Notes: generated by a model not told the origin, from the sequence alone. Counted from the stretch's first letter, positions 9,135 to 18,242 are shown. The stretch: DNA of 64,000 nt from Acidobacteriaceae bacterium KBS 83 (GCA_000381585.1 KB906735.1:208242-272241); one strand, 5' to 3'. Numbers and translations are program-made.

Positions 9135-10253
9135 TTAATCTGTGCTTCTCTCCCCTGTGGTCAGATGGACCCAAAGAGATCTGGGGAAACGAAACCCGGA
9201 TCCGCCCTGCCAATCGACGGGGCGTGAGAGGCTCGCCGAGGCAACCATTTGAACCAGCGGCCGGGTGATCGTGATGGCTGCCATGCGAATCAGGTTGGCA
9301 GCCACACATGCGTGAGGACCCGCCCCCAGGGTGAGATGTCCTGCATTGCGGCGCGCGAGATCGACATGGTTCGGATGGGAGAAGCGCTCGGGGTCACGGT
9401 TTGCCGCGATGATCCTCAGGATGATGCGGTCGCCGCTGCGAATCGAAGCGCCATTGAGATCGATGTCCGCCGTGGCTATCCTGGAGAGGATGCGGACAAG
9501 ACCGGCGTAGCGCAGCAGCTCCTCGATCGCCTGTTCCATCAGCCCCGGCTCTCGATGCAGCAAACTCCATTCTTGGGGAAATTGCAGCAGGGCGAACCAT
9601 GCATTTCCCAAGATGCAGGGCATGGTCTGCGAAAGCGCAACGAACCCGGATTCGCGGAGGGACTCGGGTCCAGAAGGAAAGTAGTTCCGAAGCCCGGCGC
9701 TTAGGGATTCCGCGCTGCGGCGCAGGGCCGAGTCATAAGGTTCGGCGGCGGCGGCCGATATTTCCCGGGCTCGCTCGCAGAGCTGCTCGGCATCGCTTCG
9801 GGAGATGCCTGTCACTATCGCCGCCAATGAGAGACACAGCGGCCGCGCGTATGCATCCATCAGGTCCACCGGTTCTTCGACGGGCAGGCCGTCGGCCAGT
9901 GCGCGAGCCGCAGGAGCGAGTTGATCGCGCCACGCGCGCAACTGTGCGGGAGAGAGCGACTCCATTGCCTCTGCCCGCATCTTTAGCCGGGCACGCTCGC
10001 ATCGGTCATGCTGACCCTCGGCACACTGACCTTCGGCACTCTCGCCGGATGGCTGCGAACCGTGGTCGCTGGCGTGGCTGGCCGGGGAAAGGCTCGAAGC
10101 ATGAAACGCCGCCAGAATATCCGCGTGTCTGCTGAGCACCCACGCTTTGAGAGCACCGTCAAAATAGGGAGTTTCCAGCTCGGGCGCAGAGAGAGAGTCG
10201 AGCTGATCTTCCCTCCATGCGGGTATGGAAGGATCATCTCGTCTGGTAGGCAT
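9135..10253 (-). CDS. Cytochrome P450, atypical
   Basis: 372 residues, slightly short for a bacterial P450. The K-helix ExxR motif is in IEELLRYAG, and the heme-binding loop is HLTLGAGPHACVAANL with Cys316 as the predicted heme thiolate. The loop deviates from FGxGxHxCxG (Leu for Phe, Val for the last Gly), and the I-helix region reads TMPCILGNAWFALLQFP with no AGxxT threonine, so the usual oxygen-activation and proton-delivery residue is missing. It is divergent from the radical SAM operon across a 190-base spacer and may share its regulation. Possible chemistry: hydroxylation, C-C coupling or a non-monooxygenase reaction. The start ATG has only a weak ribosome site. Confidence 0.8.
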   Translation of the reverse strand: MPTRRDDPSIPAWREDQLDSLSAPELETPYFDGALKAWVLSRHADILAAFHASSLSPASHASDHGSQPSGESAEGQCAEGQHDRCERARLKMRAEAMESLSPAQLRAWRDQLAPAARALADGLPVEEPVDLMDAYARPLCLSLAAIVTGISRSDAEQLCERAREISAAAAEPYDSALRRSAESLSAGLRNYFPSGPESLRESGFVALSQTMPCILGNAWFALLQFPQEWSLLHREPGLMEQAIEELLRYAGLVRILSRIATADIDLNGASIRSGDRIILRIIAANRDPERFSHPNHVDLARRNAGHLTLGAGPHACVAANLIRMAAITITRPLVQMVASASLSRPVDWQGGSGFRFPRSLWVHLTTGERSTD

Positions 10254-10300
10254 CGCAATCGCCAGAAAACATCATGTCGAGCATAGCGCAGCGGTCGAGG

Positions 10301-10372
10301 CGAATTGTCAGCAGTGTGTCATCGCTGCTTTTCCGACCGGTGCAGTTGCTTACGAGAGGTGACGACAATTCG
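10301..10372. promoter_or_regulatory. Divergent control region with a spaced 9-bp inverted repeat
   Basis: CGAATTGTC (10301-10309) and GACAATTCG (10364-10372) are exact reverse complements, 54 bases apart, inside the spacer between the P450 gene and the radical SAM operon. They could be two half-sites of one regulator controlling both directions. No confident -35/-10 pair was identified. Confidence 0.35.
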
Positions 10373-10443
10373 ATGACAATATCGGGACGATCGGCTGACA
10401 CGCGCGGACGCTCAAAAGAACACATTTATGAGTAGAGCGAGCG

Positions 10444-11967
10444 ATGCCGAAATCTTTTTCTCCTCCCCGGAAGGTGGTTTTTTTCTTCCCCTCCTTTGCG
10501 AGTTCTGAAGCAACGGCCCCACTCGGTGTTCTGGCAGTCGCGACTCCTCTGATTCGCGCCGGATATCAGGTTGTCCTCGTCGATTCGACGATCACCCCCG
10601 ATTATAGGAAGAGGGTACTCGAAGAGGTTCGCGATGCCGTCTGTCTCGGCATCTCGCTTGTCACGGGGCCAATGATTCGCGAAACGGTCGAGATTGCGCG
10701 AGCGGTGAAGGAGTGGAATCCGGAGTTTCCCATCATTCTGGGCGGGTGGCATCCTTCGCTGCTTCCCGATCAGACTTTGCAGGCTGCATGCGTGGACTAC
10801 ATCGTGCGCGGCCAGGGTGAAGATGCACTGTTGGAACTGGTCAAGCATCTGGAAACGAGGTCCGCGCCGGATCTAATTCCAGGTATCGGCTTCAAGCGGG
10901 GCGGCAAACTCATCCTTACACCGGAGCGGCCGCTGAAGCCTCTGGTAGAGATGCCTCCGAAGGCGTATCACATCGCAGACTTCGATGCCTATGAGCGCGG
11001 TTGCGGCAAACGATGGGCGATGTACACCTCGAGCCTGGCGTGCCCATTCAACTGTGCGTATTGCACGAACGCAGGCGTCTACGGACGCAAATGGAACGCT
11101 CTGCCGCCCGAACAGTTCGTCGAAGAGACCGTCGATCTCACGAGACGCTATCGGCTCGAGATGCTCTGGGTGGTGGACGACAACTTTCTGGTCGACCTCG
11201 ATCGCGCACGCGGCATCGCGGAAGGGCTGGTGCGCGAACGGTCCCAATTCAAGTGGAGCATACAGGCGACGACCAATATGGTGGCCCGGCTTTCGCCGGA
11301 AGATCTCAAGCTGCTGCGCCGAGCAGGGCTGCACCAGGTCTGTCAGGGGGTCGACTCGGGATCGCCGAAGATTCTGCAATTGATGAACAAGACCTTTCAG
11401 GACTTCGATCAGATTTACGAGAGCGCTGCCCGATGCCTGGCAGCCGATATCCGGCCTTCGTTCAACATCATCTTCGCCTTCCCTGGTGAAGGAGCCAAGG
11501 AACGCCGGGAGACGATCAGTTTCATGATGGATGTTTGCCGGCGTTTCCCGGGAGCCGAATTCTGGACAAACATCTTCACGCCCTATCCCGGCTCGCCGAT
11601 CATGGAGCGAGCTAAGGAGATAGGCATCGAAGTTCCCGCGACCCTTGAAGGGTGGGCTGATTTCTTCCCACGCTATACGACACTGCCGTGGCTGCACGGT
11701 GAAGAGCATAAGAGGCTGCAGGTGACACGCGAATATCTTCGCATTGCCTTCGATCGAATCCCCATCGCGGCTGATACTCGCGGCCCCATTACGCGGATCG
11801 CGCAGAAGAGCATCTCCTTGCCCGCGCGCTGGCGCCTCGACCACGATGTGTATAAGTATCCGGTCGAGATATGGCTGAACAACCAGCTAAAAAAACGGAC
11901 GGCTTCCAGCAAACCTGCCGTAGACGCGAAGAGGCTCGCCAACACACCGGCGGAGGCAGCATGCTGA
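10444..11967 (+). CDS. B12-binding-domain radical SAM enzyme (cluster gene 1)
   Basis: 507 residues. The N-terminal Rossmann-like B12-binding domain (about 8-145) shows GISLVTGPMI, ILGGWHPSLLPDQTL and DYIVRGQGED, as in BchE-type class B radical SAM enzymes. The radical SAM barrel carries ACPFNCAYCTN with Cys200, Cys204 and Cys207 for the [4Fe-4S] cluster. A C-terminal tail, RWRLDHDVYKYPVEIWL (about 462-478), recurs in cluster genes 2 and 7. Family chemistry includes methylation at unreactive carbons, ring formation and C-C coupling; the substrate here is unknown. First gene of an operon of overlapping genes; its stop overlaps the next ATG. Confidence 0.9.
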   Translation: MPKSFSPPRKVVFFFPSFASSEATAPLGVLAVATPLIRAGYQVVLVDSTITPDYRKRVLEEVRDAVCLGISLVTGPMIRETVEIARAVKEWNPEFPIILGGWHPSLLPDQTLQAACVDYIVRGQGEDALLELVKHLETRSAPDLIPGIGFKRGGKLILTPERPLKPLVEMPPKAYHIADFDAYERGCGKRWAMYTSSLACPFNCAYCTNAGVYGRKWNALPPEQFVEETVDLTRRYRLEMLWVVDDNFLVDLDRARGIAEGLVRERSQFKWSIQATTNMVARLSPEDLKLLRRAGLHQVCQGVDSGSPKILQLMNKTFQDFDQIYESAARCLAADIRPSFNIIFAFPGEGAKERRETISFMMDVCRRFPGAEFWTNIFTPYPGSPIMERAKEIGIEVPATLEGWADFFPRYTTLPWLHGEEHKRLQVTREYLRIAFDRIPIAADTRGPITRIAQKSISLPARWRLDHDVYKYPVEIWLNNQLKKRTASSKPAVDAKRLANTPAEAAC

Positions 11968-13460
11968 AGCGGGGCAAGGTGGTTTTGTTTTATCCACCGT
12001 ACGACGGGCCTCCGCTCGGCTCGCCGCTCTCGCTGCTCTCGCTCGCCGGCACGCTGCGCGAAGCCAACTTCGAGGTGGTGCTGATCGACGCCGCGATTGA
12101 GCCGCGATATCTGGAACGCATCGTGGAGGAGTGCGAGTCGGCGGTCTGCATCGGTATATCAGTGCTGACTGGTCCCATGATCGGAGGAGCGATCGAAGCG
12201 GCTACTCTGGTCAAGAGTCACGCACCGGAAGTATGCGTGGTGTTTGGCGGGTGGCATCCCACGCTGTGTCCCGAATCGACCCTGCGTGAGCCCTATGTAG
12301 ATGTTGTGGTGCGCGGGCAGGGTGAGATCACGATCGTCGAGCTCGCAAGCGCGCTCGCCAGCAAACAACCCCTGGATCTCATTGCGGGTATCTCCTGGAA
12401 GAAGCAGGGGCGGCTGATACAAAACTTCGAACGGCGGGTTCAACCCGTCGACACCTTCGCTCCGCCCGCGTTCGACATGACCGACTTCGACGCGTATGAG
12501 CGCGTTTCCGGCAAGCGTGAGCTGGCATACGCCACGAGCGTCGGCTGCCCCTACGCCTGCAACTACTGCACCGATATGGTGGTGTACAAACGCCGCTTCA
12601 ACGCTTACACCGCTGAGCATGTCGTCGCGGAGCTGACCGGCCTCGTCACACGCTACCGCATCACGCATGTGGCCCTGCTGGACTCCAACTTTCCCGTCGA
12701 TCTGAAACGGGCAATCGCGATTGCCCGGGGCATACGCGACTCCGCCGTGAAGTTCTCCTGGACCTTCCAGGCATCGACGGACTTCATCTGCCGCATGAAC
12801 CAGGAAGAGGTTCAGCTGCTTGCCGACAGCGGCGTAAGTTACATGGGCTTTGGAACCGAGTCGACTTCACCGCTCGTGCTTAAGTTGATGAACAAGCGCC
12901 ACCAGCGTGTTGATGAGATGTACGAGACCGCGCGCAAGGCCAGCCTCGCCGGCATCCGGATCAACTTCAATCTCATCCTCGGCTACCCCGGAGAAACGGA
13001 GGCTGACCGGCTTCTCACCTTCAGGACCATGAGCGACATCGGGCGCCAGTTCAACAATGTCCGTTTCTCGCCGAATATCTTCACGCCGTATCCCGGCATT
13101 CCTATCTGGCCTCAGCTTCGCGAGCTTGGAGTCGTCGAGCCGCAGACCTTGGAGGACTGGATGTCGATGCCACTGGGAGCGAACCTGCTGCCCTGGCTCA
13201 AAGGCCGCGAGCTTGCCCGGCTCGAGCGGATGCTCGCTTATTTTCTATTGCTGAACCAGACACGTCGTTCGCGCAAGACTTCGTTCGCGCAAAAGCTCAC
13301 CAGTTTTCTTGTGCAGACACCCGTCCGCTGGCGCCTGGACTCCAGCTTCTTCTCCTTTCCGTGGGAGATCTGGCTTACGCAGCTCTCGGAGCAGATCGTC
13401 AAGCGCCGCTCTCTTGTCACCGGCCAGGCATTGCCTGCAGAGCCAGCCAATGTCTGCTGA
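11961..13460 (+). CDS. B12-binding-domain radical SAM enzyme (cluster gene 2)
   Basis: 499 residues from the ATG at 11961, which has a GGAGG site 4 bases upstream and overlaps the stop of gene 1; a longer frame upstream is only overlap. B12 domain with GISVLTGPMIGGA, FGGWHPTLCPESTL and VVVRGQGE; radical SAM cysteines in GCPYACNYCTD at 196, 200 and 203. It aligns with gene 1 throughout, including MNKRHQRVDEMYE versus MNKTFQDFDQIYE and the tail RWRLDSSFFSFPWEIWL, so the two are paralogues. They may form a heterodimer or act on successive positions of one substrate; both ideas are inference. Confidence 0.9.
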   Translation: MLKRGKVVLFYPPYDGPPLGSPLSLLSLAGTLREANFEVVLIDAAIEPRYLERIVEECESAVCIGISVLTGPMIGGAIEAATLVKSHAPEVCVVFGGWHPTLCPESTLREPYVDVVVRGQGEITIVELASALASKQPLDLIAGISWKKQGRLIQNFERRVQPVDTFAPPAFDMTDFDAYERVSGKRELAYATSVGCPYACNYCTDMVVYKRRFNAYTAEHVVAELTGLVTRYRITHVALLDSNFPVDLKRAIAIARGIRDSAVKFSWTFQASTDFICRMNQEEVQLLADSGVSYMGFGTESTSPLVLKLMNKRHQRVDEMYETARKASLAGIRINFNLILGYPGETEADRLLTFRTMSDIGRQFNNVRFSPNIFTPYPGIPIWPQLRELGVVEPQTLEDWMSMPLGANLLPWLKGRELARLERMLAYFLLLNQTRRSRKTSFAQKLTSFLVQTPVRWRLDSSFFSFPWEIWLTQLSEQIVKRRSLVTGQALPAEPANVC

Positions 13461-13473
13461 ATTATTTTCGCCC

Positions 13474-13487
13474 GGAGGTGACCCATC
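13474..13487 (+). promoter_or_regulatory. Ribosome site GGAGG and probable ATC start codon
   Basis: GGAGG (13474-13478), six bases (TGACCC), then ATC (13485-13487) in frame with cluster gene 3. An in-frame TGA at 13479 excludes any start further upstream. Translation from ATC gives ADVLLTHSYHLARDAKQF, aligning position for position with the ATG-started PDLLLTHGYFLYEDPKEM of gene 4. Confidence 0.6.
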
Positions 13488-14984
13488 GCAGATGTACTGC
13501 TGACGCACTCCTATCACCTTGCCCGCGACGCAAAACAATTCAGGAAGATGCAGCCGTATCCGCCGCTCGGTACGCTGTATGCGGCGACGGCGCTGCGCTC
13601 CGCTGGTATTTCGGTTGCTGTATTCGACACGATGTTTGCTGAGCCGGCGCCAGGCTTTAGTGCGGCGCTTGAGGAGCATCGCCCGAAGATCGTTGTCATC
13701 CATGAGGACGACTTCAACTTCGTAACCAAGATGTGCCTGATGCACATGCGTGAACTGGCAAACGAGCTTGCCACGATCGCTCGCAGCGCGGGAATCACGG
13801 TAATCGCGCATGGATCGGATGCGACCGATCATCCCCGCGAATATCTGGACAACGGTGTTGACTTCATTCTGAACGGTGAAGTGGAACAGAGCCTTGTCGA
13901 TCTCTGTAGCGCTCTTCTGCAGTCGCAGCGGTTGCCAGCGGTTCCCGGCCTGGTGAGCTACTCAGCCACAGATGGCAGCCTGGAGACTTTGTTGCCTGCG
14001 CCGACTAATCCTTCCTGGGCCACTCTACCACGAGCGGCGAGAGATCTCATCGACCTTGAGCCATACAGGCGCGCATGGATCGAAGGGCACGGCTACTTCT
14101 CCACCAATGTCGTGTCCAGCCGAGGCTGTCCATATCAGTGCAACTGGTGCGCGAAGCCCATCTCCGGCAATCGATTTCAGCTACGAGCGCCGGAAGAGGT
14201 TGCGGCGGAGATCCGTGAGATCAAGACGTGTTTCGGCGTGGAGCACATCTGGTTTGGCGATGACGTGTTTGCATTGGATCGCCGCTGGGTGGAAGCTTTT
14301 GCGCGCGCCGTCGAATCGCATGGTGAAGTGGTTCCCTTCAAGATTCAGTCACGTGCCGATCTGATGAGTGACGCGACAGTCTCAGCTTTGAAGCGAGCGG
14401 GCTGTGTGGAGATATGGATGGGCGTTGAATCCGGTTCACAGAAGATTCTCGATGCGATGAAGAAGGGTTTGAACCTTTCCGCCGTGTATGCCGCACGAGA
14501 GAGGCTCGCAAGCGCTGGTATACGGGCGTGCTACTTCCTTCAGTTCGGCTACTCGGGGGAGGGATGGGCCGAGATCTGCGAGACGGTGCAACTGGTGCGC
14601 CGCACCCGACCCGACGACATCGGCATATCACTCTCCTATCCTCTGCCTGGCACGCGCTTCTTCGATCGCGTTCAGGCGCAGTTGGGAAGAAAACGCAACT
14701 GGATCGACAGCGACGATCTCTGTGCGATTCATATCGCTAGCTACAACGACATCTTTTACCACGCGCTCCGCGATGCGTTGCATGCCGAGGTGACAGCCTG
14801 GAATGCGCCTTCGGGCACATCCGATCCGTCTAGCTATGAATCCCTATGGAGCCGCGTTTACCAGATGGAGCCCGCATGCAGAAACAGGAACATACTGTCT
14901 CTGCCTGCCGAATCCTCGCATAACGACCTACACGGCGCGTTCCTGCCATTGGAAAACCTCATGGTGGGGGCCAGGAGATCCTGA
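13485..14984 (+). CDS. B12-binding-domain radical SAM enzyme (cluster gene 3), probable ATC start
   Basis: 499 residues if started at ATC 13485; the first in-frame ATG (13548) would remove about 20 residues that match the N-terminus of gene 4. The B12 domain starts with ADVLLTHSYH and includes PYPPLGTLYAATAL and GVDFILNGEVEQSL. Radical SAM cysteines lie in GCPYQCNWCAK at 215, 219 and 222. ESGSQKILDAMKKGL and LQFGYSGEGW are conserved with gene 4, so these two form a second paralogous pair distinct from genes 1 and 2 and lacking their C-terminal tail. The stop TGA overlaps the next ATG. Substrate unknown. Confidence 0.88.
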   Translation: MADVLLTHSYHLARDAKQFRKMQPYPPLGTLYAATALRSAGISVAVFDTMFAEPAPGFSAALEEHRPKIVVIHEDDFNFVTKMCLMHMRELANELATIARSAGITVIAHGSDATDHPREYLDNGVDFILNGEVEQSLVDLCSALLQSQRLPAVPGLVSYSATDGSLETLLPAPTNPSWATLPRAARDLIDLEPYRRAWIEGHGYFSTNVVSSRGCPYQCNWCAKPISGNRFQLRAPEEVAAEIREIKTCFGVEHIWFGDDVFALDRRWVEAFARAVESHGEVVPFKIQSRADLMSDATVSALKRAGCVEIWMGVESGSQKILDAMKKGLNLSAVYAARERLASAGIRACYFLQFGYSGEGWAEICETVQLVRRTRPDDIGISLSYPLPGTRFFDRVQAQLGRKRNWIDSDDLCAIHIASYNDIFYHALRDALHAEVTAWNAPSGTSDPSSYESLWSRVYQMEPACRNRNILSLPAESSHNDLHGAFLPLENLMVGARRS

Positions 14985-16393
14985 TGCCAGATCTGCTCCT
15001 TACGCACGGTTACTTCCTCTACGAGGACCCCAAGGAAATGCAGATCATGAAGCCATATGCACCTCTGGGCATCCTGTATCTCTGTTCGCACCTGCGGCGG
15101 CAGGGCTTCGATGTTGAGGTCTTCGACACAACCTTTTCCAATCGCGAGTCGCTCTTCCGCCACCTGCAGACAGAGAAGCCATCCGTACTTGGCATCTACG
15201 CCAATCTAATGACTCGCAGCAACGTGGTGGAGATCATTCGCGTGGCTCGTGAAGCGGGCTGGCACATTATCGTCGGAGGGCCGGAGCCCGGCGCATACGC
15301 GCAGGAATTTCTAGAGTCGGGCGCGGACTTCGTCGTCTTCGGCGAAGGCGAGGCCACAATGCAGGAGTTATTGACGGCTTTGCACGATAGCACAGACTCA
15401 TCCGGCAATATTTGGAAGGCGAAGGTCGCCGGAACAGCATATCTCGACGACGAAGGAACATTTCATCAGAATCCTCCGCGGGCCCAGATCGCTGACCTCG
15501 ATGCGCAACCCTGGCCTGCCCGCGAAGCAATCGACCTGCATCGCTACGTCGATACCTGGCGAAGCCATCATCAGCAAGGGTCGGTGAACTTTATCACCGC
15601 GCGCGGATGTCCCTACAAGTGCCGCTGGTGCAGCCATCAAGTCTACGGCCAGACGCACAGGCGCCGTAGCCCAGTCAAGGTGGTGGATGAACTGGAGTGG
15701 CTACTGACCGAGTACACGCCGGATATCGCATGGGTGTCTGACGATGTTTTCACGATCAATCATGAATGGATACGCAAGTATGCCGCGGAGATGCGTCGCC
15801 GCAATCTTCATATTCCCTTCGAATGCATCTCCCGCGCGGACCGGCTCAACGAAGAGATGCTCGACCTGCTCGCGGAGCTGGGTTGCTTTCGTATCTGGAT
15901 CGGCTCTGAGAGCGGTTCGCAGCGGCTGCTCGATGCGATGGATCGCGGGGTGAAGGTGGAACAGGTGCAGAGGGCCGTCGAGATGAGCCGCGTGCGCAAG
16001 ATTCAAAGCGGGATGTTTCTGATGTGGGGTTATGAAGGAGAGGAGATGGAAGACATTGAGGCCACGATCCGCCATGTCAGGACGACCAAACCTGACATCT
16101 TCTTCACCACAGTCTCCTATCCGATCAAAGGCACTCCATACTACCAGCAGGTTCAGAACAAGCTGGTGCAGCTGAAGCCCTGGGCGCAGAGCTCCGATCG
16201 TGAGATCAAGATCGCAGGTCGGCACTCACGGGCTTACTACGCGCATGCAGATAAGCTGCTTCGCGATGAAGTTCAATTTGCGAAGGTGAGCGAAGACCCG
16301 GCAGCGGACTCAGAGCTTCTGCAGGATCTCAGAATAAACATTCGAGCCTCGCGGGAAGGACTCCTGGCCACGCAGAGTGAGGTGGAGGCATGA
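14984..16393 (+). CDS. B12-binding-domain radical SAM enzyme (cluster gene 4)
   Basis: 469 residues, ATG overlapping the previous stop by one base (TGATG). The B12 domain shows PDLLLTHGYF, KPYAPLGILYLCSHL, HIIVGGPEPGAYAQEF and GADFVVFGEGEATM. The radical SAM cluster motif GCPYKCRWCSH has cysteines at 209, 213 and 216; SESGSQRLLDAMDRGVK follows. Paralogue of gene 3. It overlaps the following methyltransferase by 4 bases (ATGA). Likely a methylase, cyclase or C-C bond former on the cluster's unknown substrate. Confidence 0.9.
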   Translation: MPDLLLTHGYFLYEDPKEMQIMKPYAPLGILYLCSHLRRQGFDVEVFDTTFSNRESLFRHLQTEKPSVLGIYANLMTRSNVVEIIRVAREAGWHIIVGGPEPGAYAQEFLESGADFVVFGEGEATMQELLTALHDSTDSSGNIWKAKVAGTAYLDDEGTFHQNPPRAQIADLDAQPWPAREAIDLHRYVDTWRSHHQQGSVNFITARGCPYKCRWCSHQVYGQTHRRRSPVKVVDELEWLLTEYTPDIAWVSDDVFTINHEWIRKYAAEMRRRNLHIPFECISRADRLNEEMLDLLAELGCFRIWIGSESGSQRLLDAMDRGVKVEQVQRAVEMSRVRKIQSGMFLMWGYEGEEMEDIEATIRHVRTTKPDIFFTTVSYPIKGTPYYQQVQNKLVQLKPWAQSSDREIKIAGRHSRAYYAHADKLLRDEVQFAKVSEDPAADSELLQDLRINIRASREGLLATQSEVEA

Positions 16394-17238
16394 CGGTCGA
16401 CGGAACGATCTCACTTGTCAGTTATACGGAATCAGCTTATGCGGGACCGGCCGCCGGTGCAGCCTTCGACCGAATCGCACATGACTACGATCGAAGATTT
16501 ACCGATTCGTTGATTGGCCGAACGCAACGCGATGTCGTCTGGAAGGTGCTGACGAGAACCTTTCAAAAGAGCGACAAGGTTCTCGAACTCAACTGCGGTA
16601 CCGGCGAAGATGCCATCTATCTGGCCGGCAATGGCATCTCTGTAGTCGGTCTTGATGCTTCGCGGCAGATGATCGCCAGGGCCAAGCAACGCCTTCAGCA
16701 GAAGTCACCGCGAATTCCCCCAGTCTTCCGCGAGTTGCCCACAGAGCGCATCGGCGAGCTTCGTGCGGAGAAACAATTCGACGGTGTATTTTCGAACTTT
16801 TCCGGATTGAACTGTATTGCCGATCTTGCTGCCGTTGCCTGCTCAGTTGCGCGGCTCGTGAGGCCAGATGGGCGCCTGGTTCTGTGCTTTTCTACACGCT
16901 TCTGCCTAATCGAAATCCTGTACTACCTCGTTCTCGGGCGATGGCGGACGGCGTTGCGGCGCTGCAAGGGGCACACCGACGTGACGATCGACGGGGTGTC
17001 GTTCATGGTCTACTATCCGACCCTTCGCAAGATTCGCCAATCGTTTGCCCCGGATTTTCGGCTCTACTCTTGCACTGGAATCGGGGTTGCTGTGCCGCCT
17101 TCCTATCTTGAGGCATGGGCTCGCCAGCATCCACGCCTCTTTCGCTTACTCCGCCGCCTGGAAGAACGATTGGCCGCGCTGCCCATTCTTCGCAGCACGG
17201 GTGATCATGTCCTCCTCTGCTTCGAGAAGGTGTCCTAA
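16390..17238 (+). CDS. Class I SAM-dependent methyltransferase (cluster gene 5)
   Basis: 282 residues. AFDRIAHDYDRRFTDS at the N-terminus and VLELNCGTGEDAIYLAGNG (motif I, around residue 61), followed by VVGLDASRQMIARAKQRL, define a Methyltransf_25-type O-, N- or C-methyltransferase. The region after motif IV contains the hydrophobic LIEILYYLVLGRW, which may contact a lipid-like acceptor or the membrane. It overlaps its neighbours on both sides (ATGA upstream, TAATG downstream). The acceptor is presumably the product of the surrounding radical SAM enzymes. Confidence 0.87.
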   Translation: MTVDGTISLVSYTESAYAGPAAGAAFDRIAHDYDRRFTDSLIGRTQRDVVWKVLTRTFQKSDKVLELNCGTGEDAIYLAGNGISVVGLDASRQMIARAKQRLQQKSPRIPPVFRELPTERIGELRAEKQFDGVFSNFSGLNCIADLAAVACSVARLVRPDGRLVLCFSTRFCLIEILYYLVLGRWRTALRRCKGHTDVTIDGVSFMVYYPTLRKIRQSFAPDFRLYSCTGIGVAVPPSYLEAWARQHPRLFRLLRRLEERLAALPILRSTGDHVLLCFEKVS

Positions 17239-18242
17239 TGACTGCGGCGCACGTAGAGGTTCTCGATGGAGCCGAAGGGGTATGCCGGAATTGGGAGGTG
17301 ACACTCCTGTGCTGGCAATGCGGTGCCCCCCTGGCAGAGCTGACCCCCGATACGCGAACTGGATCCGGAATACGTACATGCCAACGTTGCAAAATGACAA
17401 CGCGATACAGAAACGGCATCTGGCGGGCGCTTTCTCCCGACCGCGTCGATCATTTCCGGAAGTTTATTGCCGAATATGAGTTGATACGTGCTGCCGAGGG
17501 GCGTGGTAGTGCACAGCCGGAATACTATCTAAACCTGCCGTTCAAAGATATGTCCGGGCGGAATAGTGACCAGTGGGCGATACGAGCACGCACCTTCCGT
17601 GCAATGCAGCGATCCATTGTGGCACCCCTTGCCCTGCGCGCTGGGTGTGCTCTCCGCATTCTGGACCTGGGTGCGGGCAACGGCTGGTTGAGTTATCGGC
17701 TAGCGCTCCAGGGACATTTCCCCATTGCCGTCGATCTATTGACCAATGATCGCGACGGTCTCGGGGCGGCCGTCCACTATAACGCGCACATCCATCCCCT
17801 GTTCCCTCGCGTCCAGGCGGAACTCGATCGGCTTCCATTCGTCTCATCAGTCTTCGACCTCGTTATCTTCAACGCGTCGTTTCACTACTCTGTGAACTAC
17901 GAGCGGACCTTGGCGGAAGCAGTGCGGTGCACATGCCCAGGCGGCAGCGTTGTGATCGCAGATACGCCGTGGTACGCAAAGGAAGAGAGCGGCAGAAGAA
18001 TGGTCGAGGAGAAGCACAAACGCTTCTTTGCAACCTACGGATTCGCGTCTGACTCGATCGCAAGCCTCGAATACCTCACGCCGACTCGTCTACAGCGCCT
18101 AGGAAACGCGTTCAATCTGGGATGGAGATCTATAAGCCCGTTCTATGGGATTCGCTGGGCTCTCCGTCCGCTCCGTGCCAAGCTCGCTGGCAATCGTCCT
18201 CCATCGCAATTCCGCATCTATGAAGCACGTGTGGGAGCATGA
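17238..18242 (+). CDS. Methyltransferase with N-terminal zinc ribbon (cluster gene 6)
   Basis: 334 residues. Two CxxC knuckles (CWQCG, Cys25/28; CQRC, Cys48/51) look like a zinc ribbon of the kind fused to some methyltransferases such as the RlmA and Trm112-dependent groups. A central class I methyltransferase domain follows, with IRILDLGAGNGWLSYRL-type motif I (read here as LRILDLGAGNGWLSYRL) near residue 140 and VIADTPWYAKEESG further on. RNGIWRALSPDRV links the two parts. Translationally coupled to both neighbours. The ribbon may position a carrier, partner protein or substrate; that is inference. Confidence 0.85.
   Translation: MTAAHVEVLDGAEGVCRNWEVTLLCWQCGAPLAELTPDTRTGSGIRTCQRCKMTTRYRNGIWRALSPDRVDHFRKFIAEYELIRAAEGRGSAQPEYYLNLPFKDMSGRNSDQWAIRARTFRAMQRSIVAPLALRAGCALRILDLGAGNGWLSYRLALQGHFPIAVDLLTNDRDGLGAAVHYNAHIHPLFPRVQAELDRLPFVSSVFDLVIFNASFHYSVNYERTLAEAVRCTCPGGSVVIADTPWYAKEESGRRMVEEKHKRFFATYGFASDSIASLEYLTPTRLQRLGNAFNLGWRSISPFYGIRWALRPLRAKLAGNRPPSQFRIYEARVGA

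Noticed and set aside
8807-9268. 153-codon plus-strand frame between methyltransferase and P450
   Set aside because: Low-complexity composition rich in Arg/Ser/Cys, no motif, no ribosome site, and it runs into the antisense of the P450 gene.
11871-11960. Longer N-terminus for cluster gene 2
   Set aside because: The extra 30 residues are antisense-like overlap with the end of gene 1; ATG 11961 has a good ribosome site and aligns with gene 1.
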